Of a stretch of DNA of 64,000 nt, positions 1-7,880 are shown one piece after another. Source of the DNA: Myxococcales bacterium. Lineage in GTDB: Bacteria > Myxococcota > Myxococcia > Myxococcales > JAJYLH01. The stretch is from assembly GCA_021787845.1 (NCBI GenBank), contig JAJYLH010000015.1, positions 26,425 to 90,424 on the forward strand, written 5' to 3'. A program made the position numbers and the translations under genes. The notes beneath the pieces are model-generated. The model was not told the DNA's origin. It ran no database searches and saw only the letters and a list, made by a program, of their open reading frames with translations. Every line of letters begins with the position of its first letter. Position 1 is the first letter of the stretch.

Positions 1-1
1 C

Positions 2-1237
2 TGGCTGCTCGGATACGAGGCGGCCGCGCGCTGGCTCGTGCTGCTCGCCGGGATCGCGCTCTTCATCGATTCCCTCAACGCGCTTTTCTACGCCGTCTTG
101 CGCGGCTTGCACCTGCTCGTCCACCAGAGCATCGGCGCATTCACCGGCCAACTGCTGGTGCTCACGGCCGGCGGCCTGGTGCTCGCTTTCCACCCGTCGC
201 TGACGCTGCTCGTGCTGGTGCTCCCGCTGGGCAGCCTCGTCAACCTGGCGATTTCCGCTGGCCAGGTCGGGCGCCGGCTCGGATGGAAAGCGCTCGTGCC
301 GTCGTGGACCCTCAGCGGCCTCGTTCAGATCTTCGCCCTGTCGCTGCCGTTCTTCCTCGGAATCACCTTCTCCGGCGTGTCGGAGACGCTCGACGTGCAG
401 CTCATCAAGATCTTCTGGGGCAATGCCGTCGTCGGCGTCTTCAGTGTCGCCACGCGTTTCACCTTCGCCTTCCAATTCCTGCCGCTCTCGTTCACGACGG
501 CGCTGGTGCCGGGCATGAGCGCGCTCGTCGGACGCCGCGACCAGGCCGGCCTCGCGACCCTGTTCGAGAACGCGGTGCGGTACCTGCTCCTGTTGGCCGT
601 TCCGTTGGCGCTCGGCATCGGCTTGGTCGCGCCGGACGCCGTGCGTCTGGTCGGCGCTTCCTACGACGCCGCGGTGCCCGTGCTCTCGCTCCTGCCGCTG
701 GTGCTGATTCCGATTTTCCTCTCGTTCGCGACGGGAGCGCTCCTGAACGCGACCGGCCGCCAGTACACGCAGACCGCGCTCGTCGGCGTGACGCTCCTCG
801 CGAGCCTGCTCCTGGAGCTCTGGCTCGTGCCGGCGAAGGGGATGACCGGCGCCGCGATCGGGTCCATCGTCTCGATGTCGCTGCTCGCGTTCGGCGGCTT
901 TCTCTTCGTGCCGCACGTGATTCCGGACTACCGGCTGCGGCGAGTTGCCAGGCTCGCGCTGCCGATCGTCGCTTCGGGGCTGGCGATGCTCCTGGCGGGC
1001 CACGGACTGCGGTCGGCGCTCGCGCGAACCTCGTCGTCACCGGTGCTGCGGGTGGCAGTGGTCGTCGCCGGTTCGGCCTTGGCGTACGCGGCGGTGCTTC
1101 TGGTCACGCGAGGGCTCCACGCCGACGACTTGCGGATGCTGCTTCGGCTCGCCCGCGGAGGCTCGCGCGGCCGCGAGCCCACCGACGCGATTTCCACGCC
1201 CAGGGGCGACGCGGATATCGCCTTGGAGAACCGATGA
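2..1237 (+). CDS. Polysaccharide flippase (Wzx/MATE-like), 5' end cut by window
   Basis: An integral membrane protein of the oligosaccharide flippase type, which would move lipid-linked glycan units across the inner membrane. The reading frame is open from base 2, so the gene starts before the window; the GTG at 38 is only an internal in-frame codon. About 10 hydrophobic segments alternate with short polar loops, and an Arg-rich polar tail ends in ALENR. The assignment rests on the transmembrane pattern and general resemblance to the MVF/Wzx superfamily, not on a diagnostic motif. A glycosyltransferase gene follows on the opposite strand, which fits a surface-polysaccharide locus. Lipid II flippase MurJ is a less likely alternative. 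Confidence 0.7.
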   Translation, partial: WLLGYEAAARWLVLLAGIALFIDSLNALFYAVLRGLHLLVHQSIGAFTGQLLVLTAGGLVLAFHPSLTLLVLVLPLGSLVNLAISAGQVGRRLGWKALVPSWTLSGLVQIFALSLPFFLGITFSGVSETLDVQLIKIFWGNAVVGVFSVATRFTFAFQFLPLSFTTALVPGMSALVGRRDQAGLATLFENAVRYLLLLAVPLALGIGLVAPDAVRLVGASYDAAVPVLSLLPLVLIPIFLSFATGALLNATGRQYTQTALVGVTLLASLLLELWLVPAKGMTGAAIGSIVSMSLLAFGGFLFVPHVIPDYRLRRVARLALPIVASGLAMLLAGHGLRSALARTSSSPVLRVAVVVAGSALAYAAVLLVTRGLHADDLRMLLRLARGGSRGREPTDAISTPRGDADIALENR

Positions 1238-1440
1238 AGCCGGGCGCGGTTGCCATCCCGTTTGGCCGCCATCTGCCGGTCGTCTTGGCGTCTTGCGCGG
1301 CGCGGCGCCTTCCCGGTCGGCGTCGGTCAGCACCGCGAGCAGCGCTTCCGCGAGCAGCCGAGCGCAACGACTTCCGCGCCGTGGTCGACGCCTACCTCGA
1401 CCTCTTCGGAGCGCGCCAGGCAAAAGAGGCGATTTCGTAG
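1234..1440 (+). CDS. Possible small ORF overlapping the flippase stop
   Basis: A 68-aa frame starts with an ATG that overlaps the flippase stop codon (ATGA), as in translationally coupled genes. The product is Arg-rich with a short hydrophobic patch near the N-terminus. It matches no family I recognise and has no obvious Shine-Dalgarno sequence beyond the coupling. It may be the stump of a decayed downstream gene or not coding at all. The remainder of the gap to 1536 shows nothing recognisable. Confidence 0.2.
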   Translation: MKPGAVAIPFGRHLPVVLASCAARRLPGRRRSAPRAALPRAAERNDFRAVVDAYLDLFGARQAKEAIS

Positions 1441-1536
1441 CTCCTTGTCGGTCTATCGATATCTGCTCAGACTCCACGGTTTCGGTCGGTGCGTGAACCG
1501 GAGAGGCATGGGTCTTTCTTGCCGCTCGCGTGTCGG

Positions 1537-2964
1537 TCACCTGCGGGGCAGAGTCACGAGCCAGTGGGCGTGCGGCGGGCGCAGGCGCTGCTGCCCGAGG
1601 TCGATCCACAGGTCGTCGCCGTCGGTTGTTCGCACGGTGCCCTCGAGGCCGGCCGCGTCCAAGGCGGCATGCAGCTCGTCCTCACCCAGCGCGTAGCGTT
1701 CGCCCAGCCGCTCGGCGAACCGCGCGTTCGGCGCCGCCGCGAAGGTCCGACCGGCGACCAACATCTGCACCTCGTTGCGGCAGGCGTTGCGGCACGCTCG
1801 CAAGAACTCGATCCGCTCGCTCTCCGGCAGCGCTTCCAGGGTGTCGAGGACCACGAGCGCTTGCAAGCTGCCTGCCCGGCGCGTCTGGACCGCGCGCAGC
1901 GCCTCGAGCCGAACGACCACCGCGGGGCCGGCCGCACCGAACTTCACGGTCGAATTCCCGCTCAGGAGCGGCACCACCGAGTCGGCCGTCACCCAGCCAC
2001 TGAACGCGTCCTGCGCCCGGCTCACGACGAGCCGCGGCTGGCGCGAGAGCGCGTGGTCGAGCGATACCTCTTGCCACGCCGGAGCCGACGCGAGCGCCGG
2101 ACCCAGCCGCGGAACGCGGCCGTCGAAGAGCGGCGCCAGCGCTCGCCGCACGAGCCAGGGATGCTCCACCACCCACCGCTCGGCGCGCGCCCGCAGCGGT
2201 CGCTCGATTCCAAACCGGACCGTCCGAGCCGCCGCCCTCGCTTCCAGGCGCGCCGCAGGAGGGCGCTTCTGCTGAGCGGCTTCGGCCCAGGAAAGGTAGT
2301 CCGGGGTCCCAAACGCCGATGCGGCGGCGAAGTGCAGGAGCCCGGGCCGAGCGACCAGCTCGCGCATCGAACGGGGGGCGTAGCCGCGTGCGGACAGGTG
2401 GTGGATGACGAGGCGGTTCAAGTCCGCGGGCCCGAGGGCGCCGTTCGGCTCGCCGGTGAGGTGGAAGCTGAACGGCCCTTGATCCCAGCGACCGCCATAG
2501 CCGTCGAAGAGGCCGCGCAAGAGCGGGCGGTGCTCGCGATTCACGACGAACAGGCCGGTGTTGACGACAACGGCCGGCCACGCGCTCTCGGGCAGGAATC
2601 CGAACCACCATCGCCGGCCGAGCTCCGCCTGCGCGGGGATGGCGTAAGTGTCGTCGTCGACCGCGAGCCAGCCGTCACCAGCGAGCGCGAACGGATCCGG
2701 CGGCTCGCCCAAAACGAACACGTCGGCATCGAGCCAACAGAGCCGGTCGAACCGCGCAAGCTCCGGCTCCTCGAGGACCTTGACCTTTTCCCAGCTCGCA
2801 TGGGCGTGATCGACAGCGCTGGCCGTCTCGAGCGGCCGCTCGAACACCAGGAGCGGGCAGCCCAACTGGCGCGCGAACCGCTCGTGGCCCGAGCGGATGT
2901 GCTCTTCGTAGAAGCGGCGATAGCTCTCGCCGAGAACGACCGTCACCAGCGCCCGTCGCTCCAT
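1537..2964 (-). CDS. Glycosyltransferase with C-terminal methyltransferase-like domain
   Basis: A 475-aa cytoplasmic protein. Residues 1-250 look like a GT-A glycosyltransferase that uses a nucleotide sugar: the start is followed by a Rossmann-like strand (LVTVVLGESY) and a DxD-type metal motif appears in CWLDADVFVLGE near residue 80. Residues 290-475 resemble a partial class I methyltransferase (LVVLDTLEALPESERIEFL), although no clear SAM glycine loop is visible, so this half may be non-catalytic. It converges with the upstream flippase, and the two probably belong to one polysaccharide locus. The acceptor and sugar cannot be told from the sequence. Confidence 0.65.
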   Translation of the reverse strand: MERRALVTVVLGESYRRFYEEHIRSGHERFARQLGCPLLVFERPLETASAVDHAHASWEKVKVLEEPELARFDRLCWLDADVFVLGEPPDPFALAGDGWLAVDDDTYAIPAQAELGRRWWFGFLPESAWPAVVVNTGLFVVNREHRPLLRGLFDGYGGRWDQGPFSFHLTGEPNGALGPADLNRLVIHHLSARGYAPRSMRELVARPGLLHFAAASAFGTPDYLSWAEAAQQKRPPAARLEARAAARTVRFGIERPLRARAERWVVEHPWLVRRALAPLFDGRVPRLGPALASAPAWQEVSLDHALSRQPRLVVSRAQDAFSGWVTADSVVPLLSGNSTVKFGAAGPAVVVRLEALRAVQTRRAGSLQALVVLDTLEALPESERIEFLRACRNACRNEVQMLVAGRTFAAAPNARFAERLGERYALGEDELHAALDAAGLEGTVRTTDGDDLWIDLGQQRLRPPHAHWLVTLPRR

Positions 2965-3396
2965 CGGCCGCCCTTCCGTTCCTGCCTACGCTCCCGAGGG
3001 ACTCGCGGAGGAAAAGGAGACTTCCATCCAGGATGACCGTAAGGCACTGGTCGCGCCGGCAGTCAAGTGGGGCGCCGAGACGGAGCACGCTCATCGCCGG
3101 GAAGCTGCTTGCCGGGTCGATAGCACTCCGCTCGCCGATCCGGCGCGTCGCTCCCTTTCGGTCACGGCACGGATCCCGCTGCCCAGCTCGACCACCGGTC
3201 CCTACCGCGACCTCGAGACAGCGCTATCGATGGCACCTCGGGGCTCGGGTCTTCCTCTGCCTGTGCCCTACCCGGACACTCGCGGGTCCGGCTTCCGCGT
3301 TCGTGTCGGCGGGTGACCGGAAAGACGGGGCGACCTCGGCCGCCCGTCGGCAGCTTGACGCGGCGGCGCTTCGCCGCTTAAGCACCCGAGCTTCCG
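2965..3396. other. Intergenic region, divergent GT / aminomutase genes
   Basis: This 432-base gap between divergently transcribed genes has no convincing ORF; the listed frames through it are shadows. It must hold promoters for both genes, but no clear -35/-10 pair stands out. It contains one copy of a small hairpin element at 3271-3298 that recurs near 40141. Confidence 0.5.
3271..3298 (+). repeat. Small hairpin repeat, copy 1
   Basis: The sequence CCCGGACACTCGCGGGTCCG, followed by GCTTCCGC, forms a dyad around a short loop. A near-identical copy (CCGGACA...TGTCCGG, then GCTTCCGC) lies at 40141-40168, between fusA and rpsG. Two copies are enough to call it dispersed; its function is unknown. 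Confidence 0.5.
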
Positions 3397-4605
3397 ATGC
3401 GCCTTTTCTTCCCTGCGACCGACCACCGACAGCGCTTCCCCGAAGCGACGGACGCCGAGTTTGGCGACTGGCGCTGGCAGCAACGGCACGTGCTCGACGA
3501 CGAGGAGAAGCTGTCGCGCCGGTTCTCGCTCGCGCCGGAGGAGCGGCTGGGCATCGCGGCGACGCGAGGCATCTTCCGCTTCGGCATCACGCCCTACTAC
3601 GCCGCTCTCATGGACCAGGAGCACTTCTGGTGCCCGGTTCGACGGCAGGCGATACCGCTCCCGCAGGAGGCGACCGCTCGCGCTGAGGAGCTCGTTGATC
3701 CGTTGGGTGAGGACCGGCATCGCCCTGTCCCGGCCATCGTCCACCGCTATCCCGACCGGGTGCTGCTCCTCGCCCTGGACCGCTGCGCCGTCTACTGCCG
3801 CCACTGCACCCGCCGCCGGCTGACTGGCCACGGCGCCGCCGATTTCGATCGCGAGGCGCTGGACGAGGCGGTCGCGTACGTGCGCGCGCACCCGCGGGTC
3901 CGCGACGTCCTCGTGTCGGGAGGGGATCCGCTTCTGCTCTCCACCGAGCGGCTGGCGCGGCTCGTCGGCGACCTGCGTTCGATTCCCCACGTCGAGCTGA
4001 TTCGCGTCGGCACCCGCGTTCCGGTGTGCAATCCGTTTCGCGTCGACGACGAGCTCGCGCGCGCGCTGCGCCGGGCGGAGGCGTTCGTCGTCACCCATTT
4101 CAACCATCCGAAAGAGCTGACCGCGGAGGCGAAGGAAGCCTGCGAGCGGCTCGTCGATTCCGGCGTCCCGGTGGAGAACCAGACCGTGCTCCTCCGGCGC
4201 CTCAACTCGTCAGCGCGGATCATCGCCGACCTGAACCACCGGCTCCTACGCCTGCGTGTGCGACCGTACTACTTGCACCAGGGCGACCTCGCGCAGGGGC
4301 TCGACCATCTGCGCACGCCGCTCTCCAAGGGCGTGGAAATCCTGAAAGCGCTCCGGGGGCACACCAGCGGCCTCGCGGTCCCGCACCTCGCGGTCGACCT
4401 GCCGGGTGGCGGCGGCAAAGTCACTCTGCAGCCCTCCTATCTGGTGTCACAGTCCGATGTGGGCGCGCGGTTTCGCAACTACCTCGGCGAGACCTACGAC
4501 TACCCCGAGCCGCTCGACCGCGATTGCAGTGTGCCTTACGAGAGCGTGTTCTATGGCGAAGAAGGACGGGAGCCGGAGCGTCCTTCTCTCGCTTGCGGGC
4601 CATGA
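3397..4605 (+). CDS. Lysine 2,3-aminomutase-like radical SAM/PLP enzyme
   Basis: A 402-aa radical SAM protein of the lysine 2,3-aminomutase family, which moves the alpha-amino group of lysine to the beta carbon. The [4Fe-4S]-binding CxxxCxxC motif is in DRCAVYCRHCTRR (about residue 130). The SAM-binding SGGDPLL follows, and the PLP lysine is in VDLPGGGGKV. Both substrate-contacting Asp positions known from clostridial KamA appear kept (QGDLAQG and AVDLPGG). The zinc cysteines of classical KamA are missing: the VNDCP position reads LNSSAR and the C-terminal CxCxxC is absent. EpmB also lacks them, but EpmB has a different PLP loop, so this looks like a zinc-less KamA relative. Confidence 0.85.
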   Translation: MRLFFPATDHRQRFPEATDAEFGDWRWQQRHVLDDEEKLSRRFSLAPEERLGIAATRGIFRFGITPYYAALMDQEHFWCPVRRQAIPLPQEATARAEELVDPLGEDRHRPVPAIVHRYPDRVLLLALDRCAVYCRHCTRRRLTGHGAADFDREALDEAVAYVRAHPRVRDVLVSGGDPLLLSTERLARLVGDLRSIPHVELIRVGTRVPVCNPFRVDDELARALRRAEAFVVTHFNHPKELTAEAKEACERLVDSGVPVENQTVLLRRLNSSARIIADLNHRLLRLRVRPYYLHQGDLAQGLDHLRTPLSKGVEILKALRGHTSGLAVPHLAVDLPGGGGKVTLQPSYLVSQSDVGARFRNYLGETYDYPEPLDRDCSVPYESVFYGEEGREPERPSLACGP

Positions 4606-4664
4606 TCCGACCTTGATTCAAAGGACGGAAACGGCAAGTCGTGGCGCACGCGCGCCAGTCGATC

Positions 4665-5057
4665 TCAGTATTCGAGCGCGGCAACCGGTAGCGCTGTCAG
4701 CCAAATCGCGACACCCAGGGCAACCACGAAGATCGCAAGCGCGAACCAGCGTAACGGACGACGGATCGCTGGCGCGAGCACCACCGCGAACGCCACCAGC
4801 CACGCATTGCAGGCGGTCGTGAAGTGGAGAGGTGAAAGACGAGGGTGAGCATGGCCTAGGCCCCAAACCAACTTGGATGGGTACTGGCGAGTCACTCCCT
4901 GCTAGAAAACACTTATCCGGTCCCAGCGGAAGGAGAAGGCCATACCCGCACCAAGGATGGCGATCGATGCAAGTCCGACCGAAAGGCGCGCGATGGACAC
5001 GACCTTACGAAGTCCTGCAAAGATCTTTGACGTCCTTATCGAACCAGACGCGCCCAT
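4665..5057 (-). pseudogene. Three-TM small membrane protein split by an in-frame TAG
   Basis: Two minus-strand frames, 4902-5057 (51 aa, ATG) and 4665-4895 (76 aa, GTG), lie in the same reading frame and are separated only by a TAG at 4902-4904 and two codons. Read through, they give about 130 aa with one membrane segment before the stop (ARLSVGLASIAILGAGMAF) and two after it (WLVAFAVVLAP; FALAIFVVALGVAIWL). That arrangement looks like one membrane gene inactivated by a nonsense change. The local GC is lower than that of the neighbours. I do not recognise the family, and it could be chance. Confidence 0.35.
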
Positions 5058-5065
5058 CGGCACCG

Positions 5066-6058
5066 CTACCTTGGGGGGTAAGTCCTCCAGCCGGACCGGA
5101 CCGCATCGGCATAGCGGACGGCGTGCTGGATGATCATCCCCGCGACGTCGAGCCCGGTCGCCGTTTCCAGCCCCTCGAACCCGGGCGAGCTGTTGAGCTC
5201 CATCACCTTGGGCCCGTGGCGGCCTTCGAGGAGGTCGACGCCCGCCACTTCCAGCCCCACCACCCGCGCCGCGCGCACCGCGCAATCGGCGTACTCCCTC
5301 GGCAGGTCGATGGGCACTCCCGCGCCGCCGCGATGGATGTTCGACCGGAACTCGCCCTTGCGCGCCGTCCGCCGCATCGCGCCCACCGCCCGGTCGCCGA
5401 TGACCAGCACCCGCACGTCGCGACCACGCGACTCCGCCACGAACTCCTGGAGCACGATCTCCTGGCCCAGCTCCCACATCGTGTCGAGCAGCGTCGACAG
5501 CTCCGCCATCGAGTGGGCAATCATCACGCCGATCCCCTGGGTCCCCCTCGTCAGCTTGACGATGGCCGGCAGCCCTCCTACCCGGCGGATGGCCTCCTCC
5601 AGGTCGTCCTTGTTCCTGGCCATCACCGTCCGCGGCACGTCGATGTCGTAGCGCGCGAGAAGCTGCAGGCAACGCAGCTTGTCCCGGCTCGTGGCGATGG
5701 CGGAAGCGCTGTTGAGCACCGGTACCCGCATCAGCTCGAGCTGGCTCACCACCGCGAGGCCGTAGCTCGTCACCGACGCGCCGATGCGAGGGAGGACCAC
5801 GTCGGCCTCGGTGAGCGCCTCGCCGCCGACCAGGAGCGCCGGCTGGCCCCGCTCCACGACGACGGAACAGGAGAGCGTGTCGACGACCCGAATCGAATGG
5901 CCCTGCTGCGCCGCCGCCTGGGCGAAGCGGCTGGTCGAGTAGAGCTTGGGGTTACGCGAGAGGACCACGATGCGCCGGCCGCGATAGACGCCGCGCTCGA
6001 CCGCGAGCGGCGTCGGCGGTCGGCGGAGCGGACGGCGTTTCTTACGGGGCTTGGCCAT
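5066..6058 (-). CDS. rimK: RimK-family ATP-grasp glutamate ligase
   Basis: A 330-aa ATP-grasp ligase. RimK adds glutamate residues to the C-terminus of ribosomal protein S6; relatives ligate glutamate to other acceptors. After a basic N-terminal tail (MAKPRKKRRPLRR) come the pre-ATP-grasp domain (VLPRIGASVTSYG), the ATP-binding strand (PAIVKLTRGTQGIGV), the lid segment LQEFVAESRGRDVRVLVIG and the metal-binding VMELNSSPGFEGLE. The basic N-terminal extension is about 30 residues longer than in E. coli RimK. It lies 50 bp upstream of the 6110-7753 gene's stop and on the same strand, so the two could be cotranscribed. Substrate specificity cannot be told from the sequence. Confidence 0.85.
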   Translation of the reverse strand: MAKPRKKRRPLRRPPTPLAVERGVYRGRRIVVLSRNPKLYSTSRFAQAAAQQGHSIRVVDTLSCSVVVERGQPALLVGGEALTEADVVLPRIGASVTSYGLAVVSQLELMRVPVLNSASAIATSRDKLRCLQLLARYDIDVPRTVMARNKDDLEEAIRRVGGLPAIVKLTRGTQGIGVMIAHSMAELSTLLDTMWELGQEIVLQEFVAESRGRDVRVLVIGDRAVGAMRRTARKGEFRSNIHRGGAGVPIDLPREYADCAVRAARVVGLEVAGVDLLEGRHGPKVMELNSSPGFEGLETATGLDVAGMIIQHAVRYADAVRSGWRTYPPR

Positions 6059-6109
6059 CTCTAAGGGGCGGGAGCAGAGCGCGAAAGCGCGGGAAGGCGC
6101 AAGGTGATT

Positions 6110-7753
6110 TCACCAGCGCCGGCGAACGTAGACGACAATCTGCGTCGCTTGATCGATTCCGAACGACAGCGCCGGGACGCGGGTGCCGAACTCGGTCCAG
6201 ATTTCGAACTCGCGGTCGCGAAACTCCCGCATGTACTGGTAGACGGCGATGGTCGCGTCCTCCGGGCTCCAAGCGTAGCGGATGTCCTTGCGCAAGGCCC
6301 CTTCGCGCTGGTAGGCGGAAAAGCTCTCGAAGTTCACCTCGTGGAAGAAGACGAGCGCGCCGCGGGGCGCGTGCTGGTTCAGCCAGGGCAGGACGGCGGT
6401 GACGTTGTTCGACCAGAACTGCCGTTGCATCCCCAGCATCGCCCCTCCGGCAGCGCCGCCGGCCAGCTCGTTGTAGGCGCTCGTGCCGTAGGGCTGGAAG
6501 TGCGCGGTGGAGATGGCGCCGGGCACCAGGACGCAGGTCGCGAGCCCCACGGTCGCCAAGCGCCGATGTGAGGGCAGAAGCGCTCCCGCTGCATCGACCG
6601 CGAGCCGCGCCCCGAAGACGCCGAGCACCGCGATGCCCGCCATCCAGTGCTTGATGCCGCCGAAGATGGGCGTCGAGCCGACCATGAAGGGGACGATGGC
6701 GACCAGGATCGAGAAGAAGAGCAGCCAGTCGACGCGGTCGAGCGCACCCGCGCGCGCGCGTAACGCGCGGGAGAACGAGCCAGCGCCCTGGGCGAAGAGC
6801 TTGATGGAAGCGAAGCCGAGGAGCAGGAGCGTCGCGACCGGCAGCGTCACCGCCTCGACCCCGAGCGGATAGAGGTGCGGGAACGGCGGCGCCCGAAGCT
6901 CCTTTCCGAAGTACTCCCAGGGATAGTTCACGTGGTGCAGGTGGAAGCGGATCCACGAGGCGACGCGGTCGATGGGGTGGTGCCAGAGAAAGGGCCAGAG
7001 CACGTACAACACCGCCGGGCCCGCGATGGCCATGGTGACGAACGGCTTCGGGATGCGAATGAGGAGGCCCTTGAAGCCCGCGGCCCAGAGGTCCTTGCGG
7101 TTCGTGACCAGCCAGTGCGCGAGGATCGCGGGTGGCATCAAGAGGGCGTTGTGCTTGGTCGCGAGCAAGAGGCCGAACAGCAGCCCTGCCGTCCAGGCGC
7201 CGCGGCCCGTCCGCAGCCAGTGGGCGTAGCCGACCAGGAACAGGCACCACATCGCCGCGACCGGGATGTCGAAGCAGGCGATGTGCCCATGGAAGAAGTG
7301 ACGCGGCACCGCCCAGAACAGCGCGGGGGCCAGGAGCGCCGCCGCCCTACCCCACGGCAACGCGAGCAGGAACAGGGCGAGCGACAAGAGGCCGGCGAAG
7401 AGAAACGCCGGCAGCCGGTAAGCGGTCTCGCCGTCGAGCCAGCCCAGCGTCCGCGTGAACAAGAGGTGCGAGAGTGCGAAGGATTCCTTCGCGAGCGGCG
7501 GATGCTCCTGGTTGTAGGACCAGTCGTGGACGATGGTCCAGTCCTGGAACGGCCGCGCGACTTGCCCGTGCGCGAAGTCCCGGCCGAGCTCCCGGAACCA
7601 GCTTTCGTAATCGTGCGCGGCGGTGAAGTAGTAGCCCTCGTCACGCACGTGGCCGATGGGCTTGTTCGTCGCCCACATCAGGCCGGCGGTCGCGAGGACC
7701 AGGCCGAACGCGAGCGCGCGGTCGAGACGCGACAGCCGCGAGGGAGGGGACAC
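6110..7753 (-). CDS. Polytopic glycosyltransferase, GT39/GT83 (PMT/ArnT-like)
   Basis: A 547-aa multispanning membrane protein starting at GTG. The first loop after TM1 carries HVRDEGYYF, matching the acidic catalytic pair of the GT-C family that includes protein O-mannosyltransferases and ArnT. NQEHPPLAKE and PRHFFHGHIACFDIP match other conserved loops of this superfamily. There are about 11-12 hydrophobic helices and a soluble tail after residue 420. Such enzymes use polyprenyl-phosphate sugars and transfer them on the periplasmic side to lipid or protein. The acceptor here is unknown. Confidence 0.75.
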   Translation of the reverse strand: MSPPSRLSRLDRALAFGLVLATAGLMWATNKPIGHVRDEGYYFTAAHDYESWFRELGRDFAHGQVARPFQDWTIVHDWSYNQEHPPLAKESFALSHLLFTRTLGWLDGETAYRLPAFLFAGLLSLALFLLALPWGRAAALLAPALFWAVPRHFFHGHIACFDIPVAAMWCLFLVGYAHWLRTGRGAWTAGLLFGLLLATKHNALLMPPAILAHWLVTNRKDLWAAGFKGLLIRIPKPFVTMAIAGPAVLYVLWPFLWHHPIDRVASWIRFHLHHVNYPWEYFGKELRAPPFPHLYPLGVEAVTLPVATLLLLGFASIKLFAQGAGSFSRALRARAGALDRVDWLLFFSILVAIVPFMVGSTPIFGGIKHWMAGIAVLGVFGARLAVDAAGALLPSHRRLATVGLATCVLVPGAISTAHFQPYGTSAYNELAGGAAGGAMLGMQRQFWSNNVTAVLPWLNQHAPRGALVFFHEVNFESFSAYQREGALRKDIRYAWSPEDATIAVYQYMREFRDREFEIWTEFGTRVPALSFGIDQATQIVVYVRRRW

Positions 7754-7810
7754 TACGCGGCCTCCGATGAGTGCCGAGGCCGCCCGTTACCCGCCGGGTT
7801 GCGCCCGGCG

Positions 7811-7841
7811 TCCGATCGGACCGATCGGTCCGATCGGTCAT
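7811..7841. repeat. GATC-rich 9-nt repeat cluster A
   Basis: Three to four units of the 9-nt motif TCSGATCGG. Each unit has a CCGATCGG-type palindrome, so the cluster is self-complementary. It lies between the end of the ABC permease gene and the start of the GT39-like gene, both on the minus strand. Confidence 0.8.
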
Positions 7842-7880
7842 GGATGATGCCCCAGGCCCGCAGCCTTTCGTGGACGGTTC

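Noticed and set aside
18-1440. 283..1440 plus-strand 385-aa ORF as a gene
   Set aside because: Arg-rich shadow of the flippase; only its last 68 codons were kept as a low-confidence small ORF.
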